A DNA stretch of 64,000 bases. It comes from Parasitella parasitica. Taxonomy: Eukaryota > Mucoromycota > Mucoromycetes > Mucorales > Mucoraceae. The position numbers were made by a program, and so were the translations under genes. The notes below the pieces were generated by a model that saw nothing but the letters and a program-made list of their open reading frames with translations, did not search any database and was not told the origin of the DNA. Positions 24,159 to 36,771 of this stretch are shown here, in pieces. How positions within the stretch are numbered: position 1 is the first letter of the stretch; each line of letters starts with the position of its first letter. The stretch spans positions 514,810 through 578,809 of the forward strand of contig MU619237.1 in NCBI GenBank assembly GCA_025201805.1, written 5' to 3'.

Positions 24159-25069
24159 ATGAAGTTCTCTCTGCTTTCTGCTGCCGGTCTTTTTGCTGCC
24201 ATCAATCAAGCTGCCGCTGTCACAGTAAGGGCTATTCTTTGTTCTTATTTTCCTGATCTATAATACTCAGCGTTTTTCTGCACTTTAGATTGTTACTCCC
24301 TGGGCAAACACAGTTTGGGTAAGCTTGCTTTTCAGTATCTTGTTTTAAAAAATTCAGTATTGATACATTGTATTCAGTCTTCCGGCGGACATGGCTTGAT
24401 CAGCTGGAATACTACCGCTGCTGATGCTGGCCTCAAATGCGACATCTACATGTTGAATGGTGAATTCACCAACTCCAAGTAATGCATTTACCCACAATCA
24501 AAGTTAGACGCAGTTTTGTTAACTCTTTGTAATGTAGCATTGTCGCCCAAATCACTGATCCTTCCACTCCTGTTGACTGTAGCATTGGCTCTTATGATGT
24601 AGGACAAATTTAATTGTGTTTTTCCAGAATGTGAGATCCTAACTCAATATTAGATGTATCCATTGAATGACTTCTCCAGTGGGTCATACTGGATCCGCAT
24701 TGGCCAGGCCTCAACTAGTACTTGGGCCTACTCCTCTCCCTTCCAATTCAATGGCACTGGCTCTGCCCGGCCTGTTTGTACGTATCAATTTGTAATATGC
24801 AAAAATAAATATTCATGTATTCTGGATTAGCTATCGTTAGCGGTGCATCCACTGCTGCCGTTCCTACTGGTACTGCTGCTGCCGCTGCTTCTGCTTCTGT
24901 CACTGGGAAGGTCATTCCCACTGCTGCCCCTGGCGCTGGTAACAAGGTTGCCTCTGCGGGTGCCTCTCCGTCTGCTAGCGCCTCTTCATCCAGTGCTGCT
25001 GCTACAATCCCCATCAATGCTGCTGCTGTTGCCTTGGGTGCAATTGCTGCCGTTGCTTTAACACTTTAA
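24159..25069 (+). CDS. GPI-type Ser/Ala-rich wall protein, Kre9/Knh1-like domain
   Basis: Six exons (24159-24224, 24289-24318, 24378-24478, 24538-24598, 24654-24777, 24831-25069) encode 206 residues. Residues 1-20 are a signal peptide (MKFSLLSAAGLFAAINQAAA). Residues about 21-120 form the Kre9/Knh1-like N-terminal domain: VTPWANTVWSSGGHGLISW, a Cys pair (CDIY, VDCS), and SGSYWIRIG. A Ser/Ala/Thr-rich linker follows, then a hydrophobic C-terminus that fits a GPI-anchor signal. Such proteins sit on the plasma membrane or cell wall. Short exons that divide the domain are common in this family in fungi. Exact role unknown. Confidence 0.85.
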
Positions 25070-26061
25070 ATTTACCCCCCCCCCCTCCCCGTCACTCCCT
25101 CCCTCCCTCCCCCTTTCGCTCTCTAATACACAAAAACACGCATCCCTATTTTTCGTTTTACTTGCAGAATGAAACTGTACGATTATTCACAATCTTAATT
25201 TTTATTACTATCTTATAAAGAAGTTAACATTAATACAGACATATTTGTATTATTGTATTTGTTATAAACATACATTACACAGAACATATTAAATTTGTAC
25301 AAATGATAGTCTGCGAAGATCACCTTTACATATCACAGGAAAAGAAGTAACCATGAAACGCTGAAAGCCATCTCGCTATACTGTACGATACAGTTACGAG
25401 GAGATTATGGGTGGCAAAAGAGACACAATGCTAGCTTTACTGCATAAGCTATTCTCTTCTTGACTGAATGTTGATTTGCCACTGTAGAAATAGGAAATAG
25501 CTAAAAGGAGGGAAGCCAAGATAAAAAGGGGCTTTAGGTTGCAGAAGGTTGATTTTCATGTTGAGCACGCACCACAACTGAAGTCACCACACCGTATATG
25601 TAGTGTTTCATGAATGAGCCAAGCAACATGCAATGCACCTCTGAATGATTCATGACACGTTTTTTCATTGTCCAAAATTCATGTTTCAATACATGAACAT
25701 ATACCAATCTACTTGTTTACAGTACAGAGTCCTTCAATTTGCCCCTTTTTAGATATAGCGATGGTTTGATATATTCTGTAACACACAATATTTGAAAGTG
25801 CAAACAGCAAATTCAGGGGATTTCAGTGTGGAAGGAGGAAAAACCCACAATTCAGAATGAATGCCTTGTACATAGAGAAACAAAACTCTGTAAGGCTAGC
25901 GGCGTTCTGTTACGTTGTTTTGATGCAGAGACGTTTTGTACACAAACACATAAACAAAACAAAAAAAACATCAAAAAATGATGGATTCCCCTCTTTAATG
26001 TTTCCAAGAATACTTGAATTTCTTGTATAATTGCTCTTCTCCTCATGTATTGTAGGGCTTG

Positions 26062-26099
<38 letters not shown>

Positions 26100-26506
26100 T
26101 TCCTCCTTTTTACCGATGAGAAATTGAAGATCTTTTTGCAACGGACACCTTATGAAGATCTCTGTTGTGCTTTATCGTTCAACTGTGGCATGATCTTGCT
26201 ATAATAATAATAAAACAGATACAGGCAGATCATTTTTATGTTTATCCTTAAAAAGCTGTTTTCTTTTATTTACCTTCTCCTTGATATATACACATAAACA
26301 GAAAACTATCCTAACGTATATTTTTGTTTAGTGTATTTAAAACGTTCAAGTCAATTTCCCTCTGTTTTCTTCTCTTCTCTCTTACTCCCCCCCCCCCTTC
26401 CCCTATTTTTTTGTTATTTATATAGAACTAGTTTTTTTTTTTCTTTTCTCTCTCTCTCTTCTCTGTATCATACACCCCTTTATCACCGTTGTCAATATAC
26501 ATACAA
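25070..26506. other. Intergenic region with C-rich and (CT)n tracts
   Basis: Holds a C-rich stretch at 25074-25111, a (CT)n run at about 26069-26095, and C- and T-runs at 26388-26440 just upstream of the kinase ATG, which may be a pyrimidine-rich promoter or 5' UTR. The 64-codon ORF at 25852-26046 has no support. Confidence 0.6.
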
Positions 26507-28800
26507 ATGACACTTTCCTTTAAAAAAAACCTAGTTGTAAATGAAGAAGGAAAGAAGAAGAAGCAAGTAGAGAGACAATCCTCCACCAAAACCACCGCCA
26601 CCGTTTTTGGTAACAACCAAGACAACTATTTGAATGGTATTGGATCTTATGAATTCATAAAATCACTTGGAAGTGGAAAGTTCAGTCGAGTTATGCTTGC
26701 ATACCACCTGGAAACGCATCAACAAGTAGCTATCAAAGTAAGAGCACTCGTAATTCGCTATACATGAATACCTCCTAAGCAAATAATAGATTATAGACAA
26801 ACAAGCCCATGATTATAGAGTCATGTCGAGATTAGTGCGAGAGATTACCATCATGGAATTGCTGCAACATGATAGTATTGTGAAGTTGTACGAGACGTTT
26901 GAAAGCTGCGATTCGCTATTTTTAGTCATGGAGTATGTTCCTGGTTGGAACTTGGATGAATACTTGCAAAAAAAGTCAGAGGGAGCACTGGACGAACACG
27001 AGGCTCGTCATTTATTCAGACAACTGGTAGCAGCTGTTGACTATTGTCATCATAAATGGGTTGTGCATCGTGATTTAAAGGTACATTGCATAGAATCGAC
27101 TGCATATAATTCTAACGCTAACATAAATGCTAGACTCCGAATATACTGATAACACCGGATGGGGATGTCAAATTGGCTGATTTTGGTCTAGGAAATCGAT
27201 ATGGCTTACAGAGATTGCGTACAATTTGCGGCTCCATGCTGTATTATAGTCCAGAAATTATCACTGGTCAAAAGTATTATGGTCCTGAAGTAGATTGCTG
27301 GTGCCTGGGCATCACTTTATTTCGAATGACAGCTGGATTTGAGCCATTTTCCCATGCTCACAGTAAGTCAAAGGCATATGGTAGGTGAGTGCCATACTAA
27401 ACATAAATATAGCTGTAGGAGAGCTCAAAAGAGATGTATGCAAATGCAACTTTCCAATGCCGAGTACGCTAAGTCCGGCGCTTCAAGACACAATTAGAAA
27501 GTGCCTGCAAGTTGATCGCAGAAAAAGAATGACGATTCGACAAGTCTTGAAAGACGATCCGTGGTTGACAAATTTAGGCAAACTGTCCTGTCCTGTTTCA
27601 GGCTCGCCAAAGACGGTATTCGAAGAGACGATGGTAGCTGCCGATGACGAAAAAGAGAATAGAGATGAAAAAACTCGTAAACAGTTTATGAAAGACCTTG
27701 AAAGAGATTCGCAAAATCCCAATAAAGTGAAAAGAACTGTCATTTACCATCCAATCAACCCCTCGACGTATTATACAACAAAGGCAGGCTCATCTCAGTC
27801 AATCACCTCATCAAATCAGGTTCAAAACGTGGAGCTATTGCGATCTGAACTGCTGCAATCTATCAGGTCGCGTGCTCGTCGTTTGGGTATAAAATCAGCA
27901 GAGCGTTGGGAGCTGAGATCACCTGTAAAATTACTATTTTCGTCGTTACATCCACTGCCGCTTAAAAAGAAGGACCTTGCACCTACTCCACCCAATAGAT
28001 CTATTGCCGAATTAGTGCAGCGCATAGCCAAAGACCAAGTTTATCATTTTCAATTAACCAATCAGCATGTGCATGATCTGTCTCAAACCTCTCACCCACC
28101 TTCCTTGTCCTCTTCCACAACAGGCTCCTCCATTTTAAGCAGCAGCGTGGCGGATGACAGTGCATTAGCAAACATGGACGATGACACTGAAAGAAAGTCA
28201 AGCAGAGACGTAATGACCTTATTGAAACAAACATGTCAGCTCATGGGTATCACATATGTACAAGACTCTCCTGTATCGCTACATTGTGTGCTGACTCTTA
28301 GAAGTAGTCCCAAAAAGACACTCAACAGCACTTCATCTACATCAACCTCTACCACTCTCAAGAACCCAACAGCAGCATCAACCTCCACTTCGACAACAAG
28401 ACATACGCGCAAGCATAGCCAAACAAGCAGTGTAGGTACTAATCTGGGTGCCAATATCGATGAACATCAGTCTAATAATGGGCGATACAAGCGAATGTCT
28501 CTTCCTTTGCTCTCACATTTAACGTCTTCCATGACAACATCTTTTTTCGGCCGTGGTAAACCTCGTCATTCCATGGATGAAAGTGCAACCATTGCACATG
28601 CACAGCCTCAGCAGCAAATGAAGAAGAGGAGACAAAAAGAGGGTATTGCCATGTTCACTATTGAAATTGAAGGACACAAGAAACGAACTGATAAGGTCAG
28701 CTTGAGGTTTTCTAAACAACAAGGCTCTAGCACTGTATTCAAAATGGCTGGCGGTTGGGTAGCTGGCGTCATGGCTTTAGATGGTAAACTTGGTCGGTAG
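26507..28800 (+). CDS. CAMK/AMPK-related Ser/Thr kinase with KA1-like C-terminus
   Basis: Exons 26507-26737, 26790-27080, 27134-27362 and 27413-28800 give 712 residues. The kinase domain (about 45-310) is complete: glycine loop LGSGKFSRV, VAIK with Lys77, HRDLK with the catalytic Asp near 172, and DFG in ADFGLGNRYG. The activation segment is LRTICGSMLYYSPEI. The GSxxYxxPE pattern and a long Ser/Thr-rich tail are typical of Snf1/MARK/Kin-type kinases. The last 60 residues (IAMFTIEIEGHKKRTDKVSL and a basic C-terminus) resemble a KA1 lipid-binding domain. The start is the first ATG in frame. Substrates unknown. Confidence 0.8.
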
Positions 28801-29696
28801 ATATTCATTGTGCTTTTTTTTTTTATTTTGTCATTTTAACCACACATACACATACATAATACATACATCATACACATTTTATATAAAATATGCATATTTG
28901 TCAAAATAAAATCCACCAAATGTTGCGACCATTAAAGTATCATTCTCCACACATGCAGCATGAAAATCAATTAACATGACAAAGTCACCTTCCTGATGCA
29001 GTCGACTTGATGTGTTGATACACCTTGTCTCAATAGCACCGGTTCTTGCATATCTTTTCTCACACAGTATCGGTCATTGGATTGAGTATCGTTAAAACCC
29101 CAAAACCACTAATGAATTGATCCACGTAGCGTATTATTAACCTTTTTTGGATATATTATCCAGTGTCGAATCAACGCCTTAATTTCACAAGGTTGCCAAG
29201 TATAATACAACAATAATTTATATGTAGAATAGTACCTTGTGTGGACTTTTGTAATCATCGAGCTCATACTTAAGCTTGAACAACCTTTATAATTTGTTGA
29301 TGTTACATTACTTAAGAGGGGTTTGACCAAGGAAGATGGCCAGTTCAAATTTTACAAAAACTGGCAACTAAACATAAAATACAACAGCTGCTGAAGCGAA
29401 GGCCACAAGTATTGTTTGAAGTACAACATACAATTTTTCTATTCAGTATCCTATAATTATTGAATTATCTGCTTACTTGATAGACCTATGTCGTATAATG
29501 CAAACAAACACTCTACTAGTTTCTAAACTAATGCAATTCCAGTAAGAACGAGCTTCGCTACGCTACGGTAAAAATCGACCTTCGTTTACGCGGGGTCCAT
29601 CTCGCTCTACGAGGCAGCCAGTCTCCGAAATAAATGAAATTTTATTGTATTTATGGAATATAAGAGGAAGTAGTATGTCATAATGATTGTACTGTC
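28801..29696. other. Intergenic region
   Basis: AT-rich, with a polyadenylation-like aataaaat near 28905. A GC-richer patch at 29550-29625 (gagcttcgctacgctacgg, ctcgctctacgaggc) stands out and may mark an end of the Helitron beyond it. Confidence 0.5.
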
Positions 29697-32010
29697 TTAA
29701 TGGAAGACTTCAGTAAAGACGATGTTTCTTGTGCAATTGAGTGGAATTCGTTTTTGCTTCTCATCTTCAGATTGCTCTATAAGAACTTTTATAGAGCTAG
29801 GATTTTGGACTCTCGAAAGGGCAACATATAATTGGCCATGGGAAAATACAGGCTTTGGAAGGTATAAACCCACCTTTTTAAAAGTTTGTCCTTGAGCCTT
29901 GTTTACAGACATTGCAAAGGCAAGCCTAATGGGAAATTGGTGTCTTTGGAAGCTGATAGGGGACACATCAGGTGAATTTAAAGATATTTTCGGAATAAGG
30001 ACCACATTTCCAATTTTTGAACCTGAAATGATTCTTGCAGAAATAACATTTGGGAGAAGGGCCTCGATTGTCAATCTTGTACCGTTACAAAGACCGGTAG
30101 ACGGGCTTGTGTTTCTCAACAGGATTATAGGACAATGCTGTTTAAGTTTCAGTAGGTGAGGAGGAAGACCACCAACGTCAATGTTGTTTATCATTTCTGG
30201 GGGATATTGTACTTGAGCTACCTCAGAGGAACATTTGTCGGCACTACGATATATGACCTCTTGGCCAGAAATTTGAGCAAGCATGATATTATTTAAAATC
30301 TTGACATCGGCATTCATTGGTGTTGTAACAATTGAGTTAGGGTGAGCATGTCTACCCAGAGACGGGATGTCAAGCCTACATCCACTGTACCCAAAAGTGG
30401 GAGTGTGCTATTGATAAGGGAATGCAGGTCGGTACCAGGATTCAACATATCCAATGATATGGGAATATAACCGGCGTCAGCAGTAGGCGCAAAATCATTG
30501 CCGTTAAACCTGAATCCCAGAACCTCACCATTACCAACAAGCAAAGGATAATTGGCAAAACTTTGCTGTTGATTAGCAAGGACCATATCATTAGAGTTTT
30601 GCGCATTAAGCACTCGCATATTCACTCTCAATCTGAATACCCGAAAAAACTTCCAAAGTCGAGACATATTGATGCATTGGTTTATAACGCCAGGCCTTGC
30701 TTGTTTTCTAATCACGGTTAAAATTTGTCTGAAGTCACCGCCAAAAATCATTAGCATACCACCATGTAAAGAATCATAATGTTGATACAGTTCATTAATT
30801 CGTTGAAGCCATCACCTTCCACATTATCTTTCAAACGAAGAACGATATCCCTGTTGCATGGTTGGATGTTGAATTCATCCTCGCCACCAATTATCAAAAC
30901 TCCAATCTCATCTGTATTCGGCAAACATCCAGACTTCTTTTAGCACGAAATGTCATGCGAATGTTCGGGATTCCACCTGCCTGTTCTGCACTGATTTCTT
31001 CCATGGATTTGAACAAATCCAAAAAGGGATTGACATCGTGTATCATACACTGCAGTATTTGCATTATGAGGTCTTATATCAGGGTTCCCAGCAACATTCA
31101 ATCTGTTCTGCAGCTTATTTGCTGAATCAAAGATATCAATTTGCACAATTCTAAGGTTGCTGAATGATTTTATGGAGATCAAAGCAGGACTTATCAAATG
31201 ATAGACACTTCTGTGGATACGAAAAGCACAAGCGCCGTCTTTCTCATTAGCGTATATTCTATCCAGGTCAGCATTCATTGATGTAAAACTAAGAGCAGAG
31301 TTACATGTCCTATTGTTTTTTTAAAAGCTCCTTCCCAACTGCGTCGTTTCTTGTAAGATAATCAACAATTGTCGCTGGAAGTGGTCGCAGTGGTGCAGCC
31401 ATCGCTTGACCTGCTGCACAGTACATTTGAAAAATAGGGGTGCCAATCTTTCTTTCCCCAATCCACATGGACGCCGCACATAATGAGCACACTACCTCCA
31501 TTGTTCCAATACCATGTCTTGGAATTTCTGTTAAAGTGGGATTTCGCGTAATGCTGGCATTTGTTGACGCTGTGGTCTCCAAATTTGTAGGGTTTCTTGC
31601 ACAGTTTCTGTGGGTAGTACGCAAATGCCCTTCTCGTCCACAATGGCGACATATGACAGCATTTGTATTCCTTGAGTTGAGTTTAGTCAAAATTATTAGG
31701 GTTTCTAGCACAATTCCAACGAGTGGACCTAATATGACCTTCTCTTCCACAAAAAGGGCAAGTGACAATCAATGGGGTATTAATTGGGTTCATGGCACAC
31801 TCTCTGTAAGTGGTTCTACTATGGCTCTCTATTCCACAGAAACAAATAATGACTACTCAACGATTAAATTATATGAATGTTATTTTGTTTAATACTCGCT
31901 ATTCTATGATATAAACGTACTTTCTTCAGCCAGGTTGTTCCCTTTACTTGAGTTCATGGCACAATCTCTATGGGCTCTTCTTCTATGACCCTTTCCTCCG
32001 CAAGATGAAT
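29697..32010 (-). mobile_element. Broken Helitron with zinc knuckles and Pif1-type helicase
   Basis: On the minus strand, four kinds of sequence come in the order known for Helitrons. (1) About 32010-31600: repeated CCHC knuckles, e.g. CPFCGREGHIRSTRWNCARN and CRHCGREGHLRTTHRNCARN. (2) About 31590-30940: the Helitron N-terminal region, with CAFRIHRSVYHLISPALI and a following block ending in QIHGRN. (3) About 30905-30780: PNTDEIGVLIIGGEDEF, then CNRDIVLRLK. (4) 30757-29697: helicase pieces LMIFGGDFRQIL and MSVNKAQGQTFKKVGLYLP, then VALSRVQNPSSIKVLI. The HUH nickase core and much of the helicase N-terminus are missing, and frames shift. The element is not autonomous as it stands. Ends were not located. 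Confidence 0.85.
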
Positions 32011-32289
32011 ACCTAAAAGCTACTGCTCAATTTGAAGATTAATTTTAATCTATCAAAGCTCATGGTAAGTATGTTATATCCTACACTCTCTTCTGTACTA
32101 TTCGACCTGAGCATATTAACGTTTCTCAAAGGTCAAAAGTACATTTCGGCACTGAATGTTTACATCAGATGTGACCGTATTCGGTAACTGGGGCTGTGAA
32201 CTAAGTTGCTAACTATCAATTATTCAAAATTTCAACATTGTATATTATGTTGCTATATTTAATGGCTCTTTACTGAGGCCTGTCAGCAA

Positions 32290-33290
32290 TTATAAACGAA
32301 GATTTGTGTTTTCTGCTAAATTTCAATAAAAACATCAATACAAATTTTGTTGTCAGCGGATAGCAGTGGGCCAACGCTATGTTATTCATATTTTGATCAC
32401 TAGATCACGATTCTCCTACGGTTCTTTTAGCAGAAGTTATGACCAAATATCTGATATTTATGATGATCATTGATCTATCAGAAATGAATTATTAGTTCGA
32501 AAAAGTAAAAACTAATCAGGCGTAGAATATTGTTTATTATATAATGGGATTGATGTACACTCTTTCAAATGATATATCAATATAATGAAAACTCACACCA
32601 ATGAGTAAAACATCAGATCATAAAATATTTTGACATGACATTTGGGATACATAAAATCTACGCAACTTCTCGGGCCTCTTCACCAGAGCCTTTCTCCTGA
32701 CATTGTTTTCCTCATTTCGTAGAAAGTCTGTAGACCCTTTATTTTATGACAAATATATTTAACGGATTTTTTTTTACCTAGCTGGTTTCTATTAAATTTT
32801 TTTTATTGATAAAATCGGGTCAATCGAGAGGATTTATATACTATTCGAATCGATGCAATTGATGTGAAGATGAGGTATTAGATGGAATGGTCTACTTGAA
32901 TAAGATAATACATTTTATTTCTATTGTGAGGAAAAATATACCCATGATTGTGAAAAATTCTTAGTTCGACATTTGAATCGCGCGACTTAGAACTGATACA
33001 TCACTAACTTTTGCTAAAATCACCGTAGAACCATGATCTAACTTGAAAAGCTTGGCGTTGACTCACCTCTATCTGGCAACAACGTTGGCTTCCATGTTTT
33101 TATTACTAACCATAAAGTTATCACATGATATCACAAATTCACATATCAGAATTGCATATAATCCATCATACGCTTCCATAAAAAGCAAATAAACCCTGTC
33201 TTATGCGCCATAAATACAGGCATGATCATCGCTATATGAGCATAACTTGCTTTCCACTGGCCAATGTCTAAAGCTCGTGTCGAGATATAA
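32290..33290. repeat. Dispersed element, copies 3 and 4 in opposite orientation
   Basis: About 32300-32490 matches copy 1 (e.g. agttatgaccaaatatctga). About 33000-33280 is an inverted, diverged copy (tggaagccaacgttgttgcc, read on the minus strand). The two face each other across about 500 nt of AT-rich sequence, so this may be one element with long inverted ends. No coding frame is seen. Confidence 0.5.
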
Positions 33291-34891
33291 ATGTAAGTAT
33301 ATAGTGTCACCCGTTCTAATGGTGCCATCTCTAGCGTACAGTATACCTTGTATAGTATAAATCTGTATTGTACATCTTATTAACTGTGCACATTTATAGT
33401 CTATATCAATTTAACATAACTGGATGAATCCAGAAGAGGAATGTAGATCATTATAGTGAATGTATTCGACAGTAAATGAATCAGATAAAGAAGATCTCAT
33501 TTATTACATGGAAAATATCTTGGTTTATACACTAATGAATCTAAATGAATTGATAGGGGGGGTTTAAGGTGAAGTGTGAGACATGGTATGATTTAGAGAA
33601 TTAAACAATAAATTGTATCCATTGTCCATTGACATGTCATGTTGAGTTATAAACATGGAACATGATCTATTGAGATATGTCCCTGGATTGCGCTCAGTTT
33701 CGAGTTTACTTGAGTTTGACTTCCGGTTGGGAAATTGACAAACCATTCTAGGCATGGCATCTTTTTATAATTGTTCTTTTACTATTTCTAACGATATCAA
33801 GCTGTATCATACTGTATCGGATTCCCTATTCTCTCGTTAAAATATATACAATACACGGCTTATTGACCGTCAGCATTGTAGAATGAAAAAATCATAATTT
33901 CACGCACTTTTTAAAAGGATGAAGCTCTTAATTGATTAATGAATGAATGTAATATCATCGTCGTTTATGTCAACGTTACAAATAGTGACACCGACAGTTT
34001 TAACATGGAACATGATATCAGTTTAGCGGGAAGATGTGTACTGTGCCAGGTCTTGAAAAGGGGGTACAGAAGCAGATGACTGTACATAGGGCCTTTAACT
34101 GCATTTTTTTTCGATGCAAGCTTAGCATCAATTTTCCCTCAATGTAAAAAAACAAAACTCTAAACCTTTCTCAAGAGACCAAATCCAAGGCTGCGAACCG
34201 TCTAATTTTATAATTTATTAGAAATACCGTAAACATGCTCTGTAGGAATGTATAAATGAAAGATTCAGTCCATGGCATAGTCTTTAATTGAGAATGAGAC
34301 ACCTCGTTGTTCTGGTTTACATCCGCAGTAACATTTGTTTATGTGAGATCATCTTGCATGTTTGGTCGTCGATATACGGAAATTTCTGGAAACTGCTGCG
34401 GTTTGCTACAATTTTCAATATACTTTAACCATGGAAGCTTCAAAGGATTATTGTATTTGAGAGTAAACATCTGATGTGTTAGTAACATTTGAATAGTCTT
34501 GATTCTAAAGTGATGCAGTATAGCTTTGCAAGTCATTTCTACTTTTTTACATACAAATAATCATGCAGAGGAAGAGGCTTTATATCTAGCAACAATTATA
34601 GTTAAGTAACATTATTGCACAAGTCATAATGCAAAAAAATTATACGATAATACTGCCTTTGCCTGACCCATGGTAAGTTTTCACTCTAATCAAACGTAAT
34701 CTAGATATCTAAAAACTACTTTTTAAGCATGGTTTTCAACGTCATTTCCTTCAGGCATTTTACCCGATTTAGAAACATGTCGAATAGCGATATCATGCAA
34801 GAAAAAACTTTTCATTCAACATGTTATAAAAAGGTCGAATGTAGTGTGCAACACCTCCTGCTGTATTTCTTTTTGCTTCTACAAACTTAAA
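33291..34891. other. Intergenic region upstream of the CotH gene
   Basis: No supported gene. An ORF at 34339-34536 (minus) has no motif. Just before the CotH gene lies ttataaaaagg (34824-34834), a likely TATA box about 60 nt from the ATG. Confidence 0.5.
34824..34834 (+). promoter_or_regulatory. Possible TATA box of the CotH gene
   Basis: ttataaaaagg lies about 60 nt upstream of the ATG at 34892. Only spacing and sequence support it. Confidence 0.45.
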
Positions 34892-36688
34892 ATGAATCTA
34901 CTTAATAGTTTCATTTTAGGCCTATTGGCTTCAACAGCACTAGCGCTTGAAATAAATAACATCATCGAATACAATGTTGTTGGTTTGCTCAACCAAAGTG
35001 AGACAATGGGCGTTACAGTAGACAATGCTACTTATCCATTGAAAATACGTAGCAATGATACGAGGATCTTACACTCTGGAATGGCACCAACAGCTAAATC
35101 AGGTTACAACTATGTTCGAATCTATCCAAATAACACTGTAGTTAAAGAATCCTTCAAGCGAGCACCGGTAATTCAAAATACTGTAAACGAGTTCTTCAAT
35201 CGTACATGGAACAACTATTCCATTGCCCAATTTCCCCAAATCTATCCGCCCTTGGCTTCCATCAAGCGTGTAACATCTCAATTGCATAAGGAAGGCCAAA
35301 TTCCGTCCATTCATATTTCGGGTAACCAGACTTTATTTGATAAAATGCATGGCAACAGCACAGCGGATCTGTCTGTCATGTCTAATGTTTCTTATGTCAG
35401 TCTCAATGACAGCTTGTTCTATCAAGATGTTGAAGTATCTCTTGCAGGTCGTAGTTCTCGTTGGTTTCCTAAACTATCTTACAATCTGAAGTTGGATAAG
35501 AAAGACAGACTGTACAAGTATAGAAGAGTCAAGCTTAGGGCCCTTGCAACTGACCCGTCATACATTCGTGAGCAACTCGCTTACGATATTGTAAAATCCG
35601 TCGGCCTCGCCTCTTCAGAGTTTTCATTCGTACGTGTCTTCATGAATGATCAGCCGTTAGGTCTCTTTGGCATCATTGAAACATTCCAAGATCCATGGCT
35701 GGCGAATACTTTTGCTAATGGAAGTAATAGCTATGAAAACGGCTATCTTTATCAAGGAGTTTTTATGAGTCCTCAATCTGCTGCTCAAGGCCACATATCT
35801 GATTTAAGTTACATTAGCAATGCCACTGCTTATGGCGATGGTCAGTACAAAATTAAGCAAGAGGCCTCCAAAGGAGACAAGGTTAATTGGGAACCTTTAC
35901 AAGACTTTACAAAATTCATCTCCACTGCTCCTACTAATCAAAGCGATTCTGTGGCTACATGGAAAAAACATCTGGATACTGATTCATTTTTGAGATCGTG
36001 AGTATATATTAGGCAAGCCATGTAAATTATCAGGGAAACTAACACACCGGCGTGTTTTATCAGAATGGCTCTTGAGGTTCTGCTCGGTTTCGCAGACGGC
36101 TACTTTGCAATGGCAGACAACTATTACGTCTATCAAAATTTGAAAGCAAACAACTACATATACATTCCTTCAGATATGGATCTAACTCTGGGATCAACCA
36201 TGTTTAACCTAACACAAATGTGGAGCGGTAACTACAGCACCTTCCCTGGAATAGAAACAAGACCCTTGATGGAAAAAATACTTCAGGTTCCTCAGTTCAA
36301 TAAGCAATACAACGAATTGCTATTAAACTTTACAAATATGCTGATTAATCCGAACAAAACCAATGACCGTATTGATGATTTGGTGGATATGCTTCAAGAA
36401 GATGTTGCTTGGGACAAGACTATTCCTCGTATAGGTAGCAACATTTTTGGACAGATCGATCCTACTGCAGCGGGTAATGATACATCTAGCATCTTGGGCG
36501 CTGTTTTAGGATCTGCCATTCCCATGAATATGGATCCAGCTACCGCGGCTAACATGGCAAAGCGAATCAACGCCAGCATCCCGTTCATGACAGCAGTTGA
36601 TGGGCCTACAGGATATATCTCTTTAGCCGGTGTCAAAGAGTGGATTAGCATCATATCTCAAAATGTCACTAGTTTTTATCAGTCTTGA
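34892..36688 (+). CDS. CotH-family secreted protein kinase-like
   Basis: Two exons (34892-35997, 36064-36688) give 576 residues. Residues 1-18 form a signal peptide (MNLLNSFILGLLASTALA). The CotH domain shows SLNDSLFYQDVEVSLAGRSS, YIREQLAYDIVKSVGLASSE, then FSFVRVFMNDQPLGLFGIIE, and later YIPSDMDLTLGSTM, whose DMD matches the acidic metal-binding motif of CotH kinases. There are many N-glycosylation sequons. No C-terminal hydrophobic GPI signal is evident. CotH proteins are expanded in Mucorales; some members bind host receptors, but I do not see the peptide motif linked to that in the Rhizopus proteins, so this one is better seen as a general secreted CotH protein. The ATG is chosen because it begins the signal peptide. 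Confidence 0.88.
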
Positions 36689-36771
36689 ATAAAGTAGAAA
36701 TTTGCATATATCATAAATGAGGTGCAATTTATAGTAAGGATATATTTTCGCAAAGAAAGTATATATGCAAA

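Noticed and set aside
34892-36688. CotH gene as a host-binding invasin
   Set aside because: Family membership is clear, but the binding motif described for Rhizopus members is not visible.
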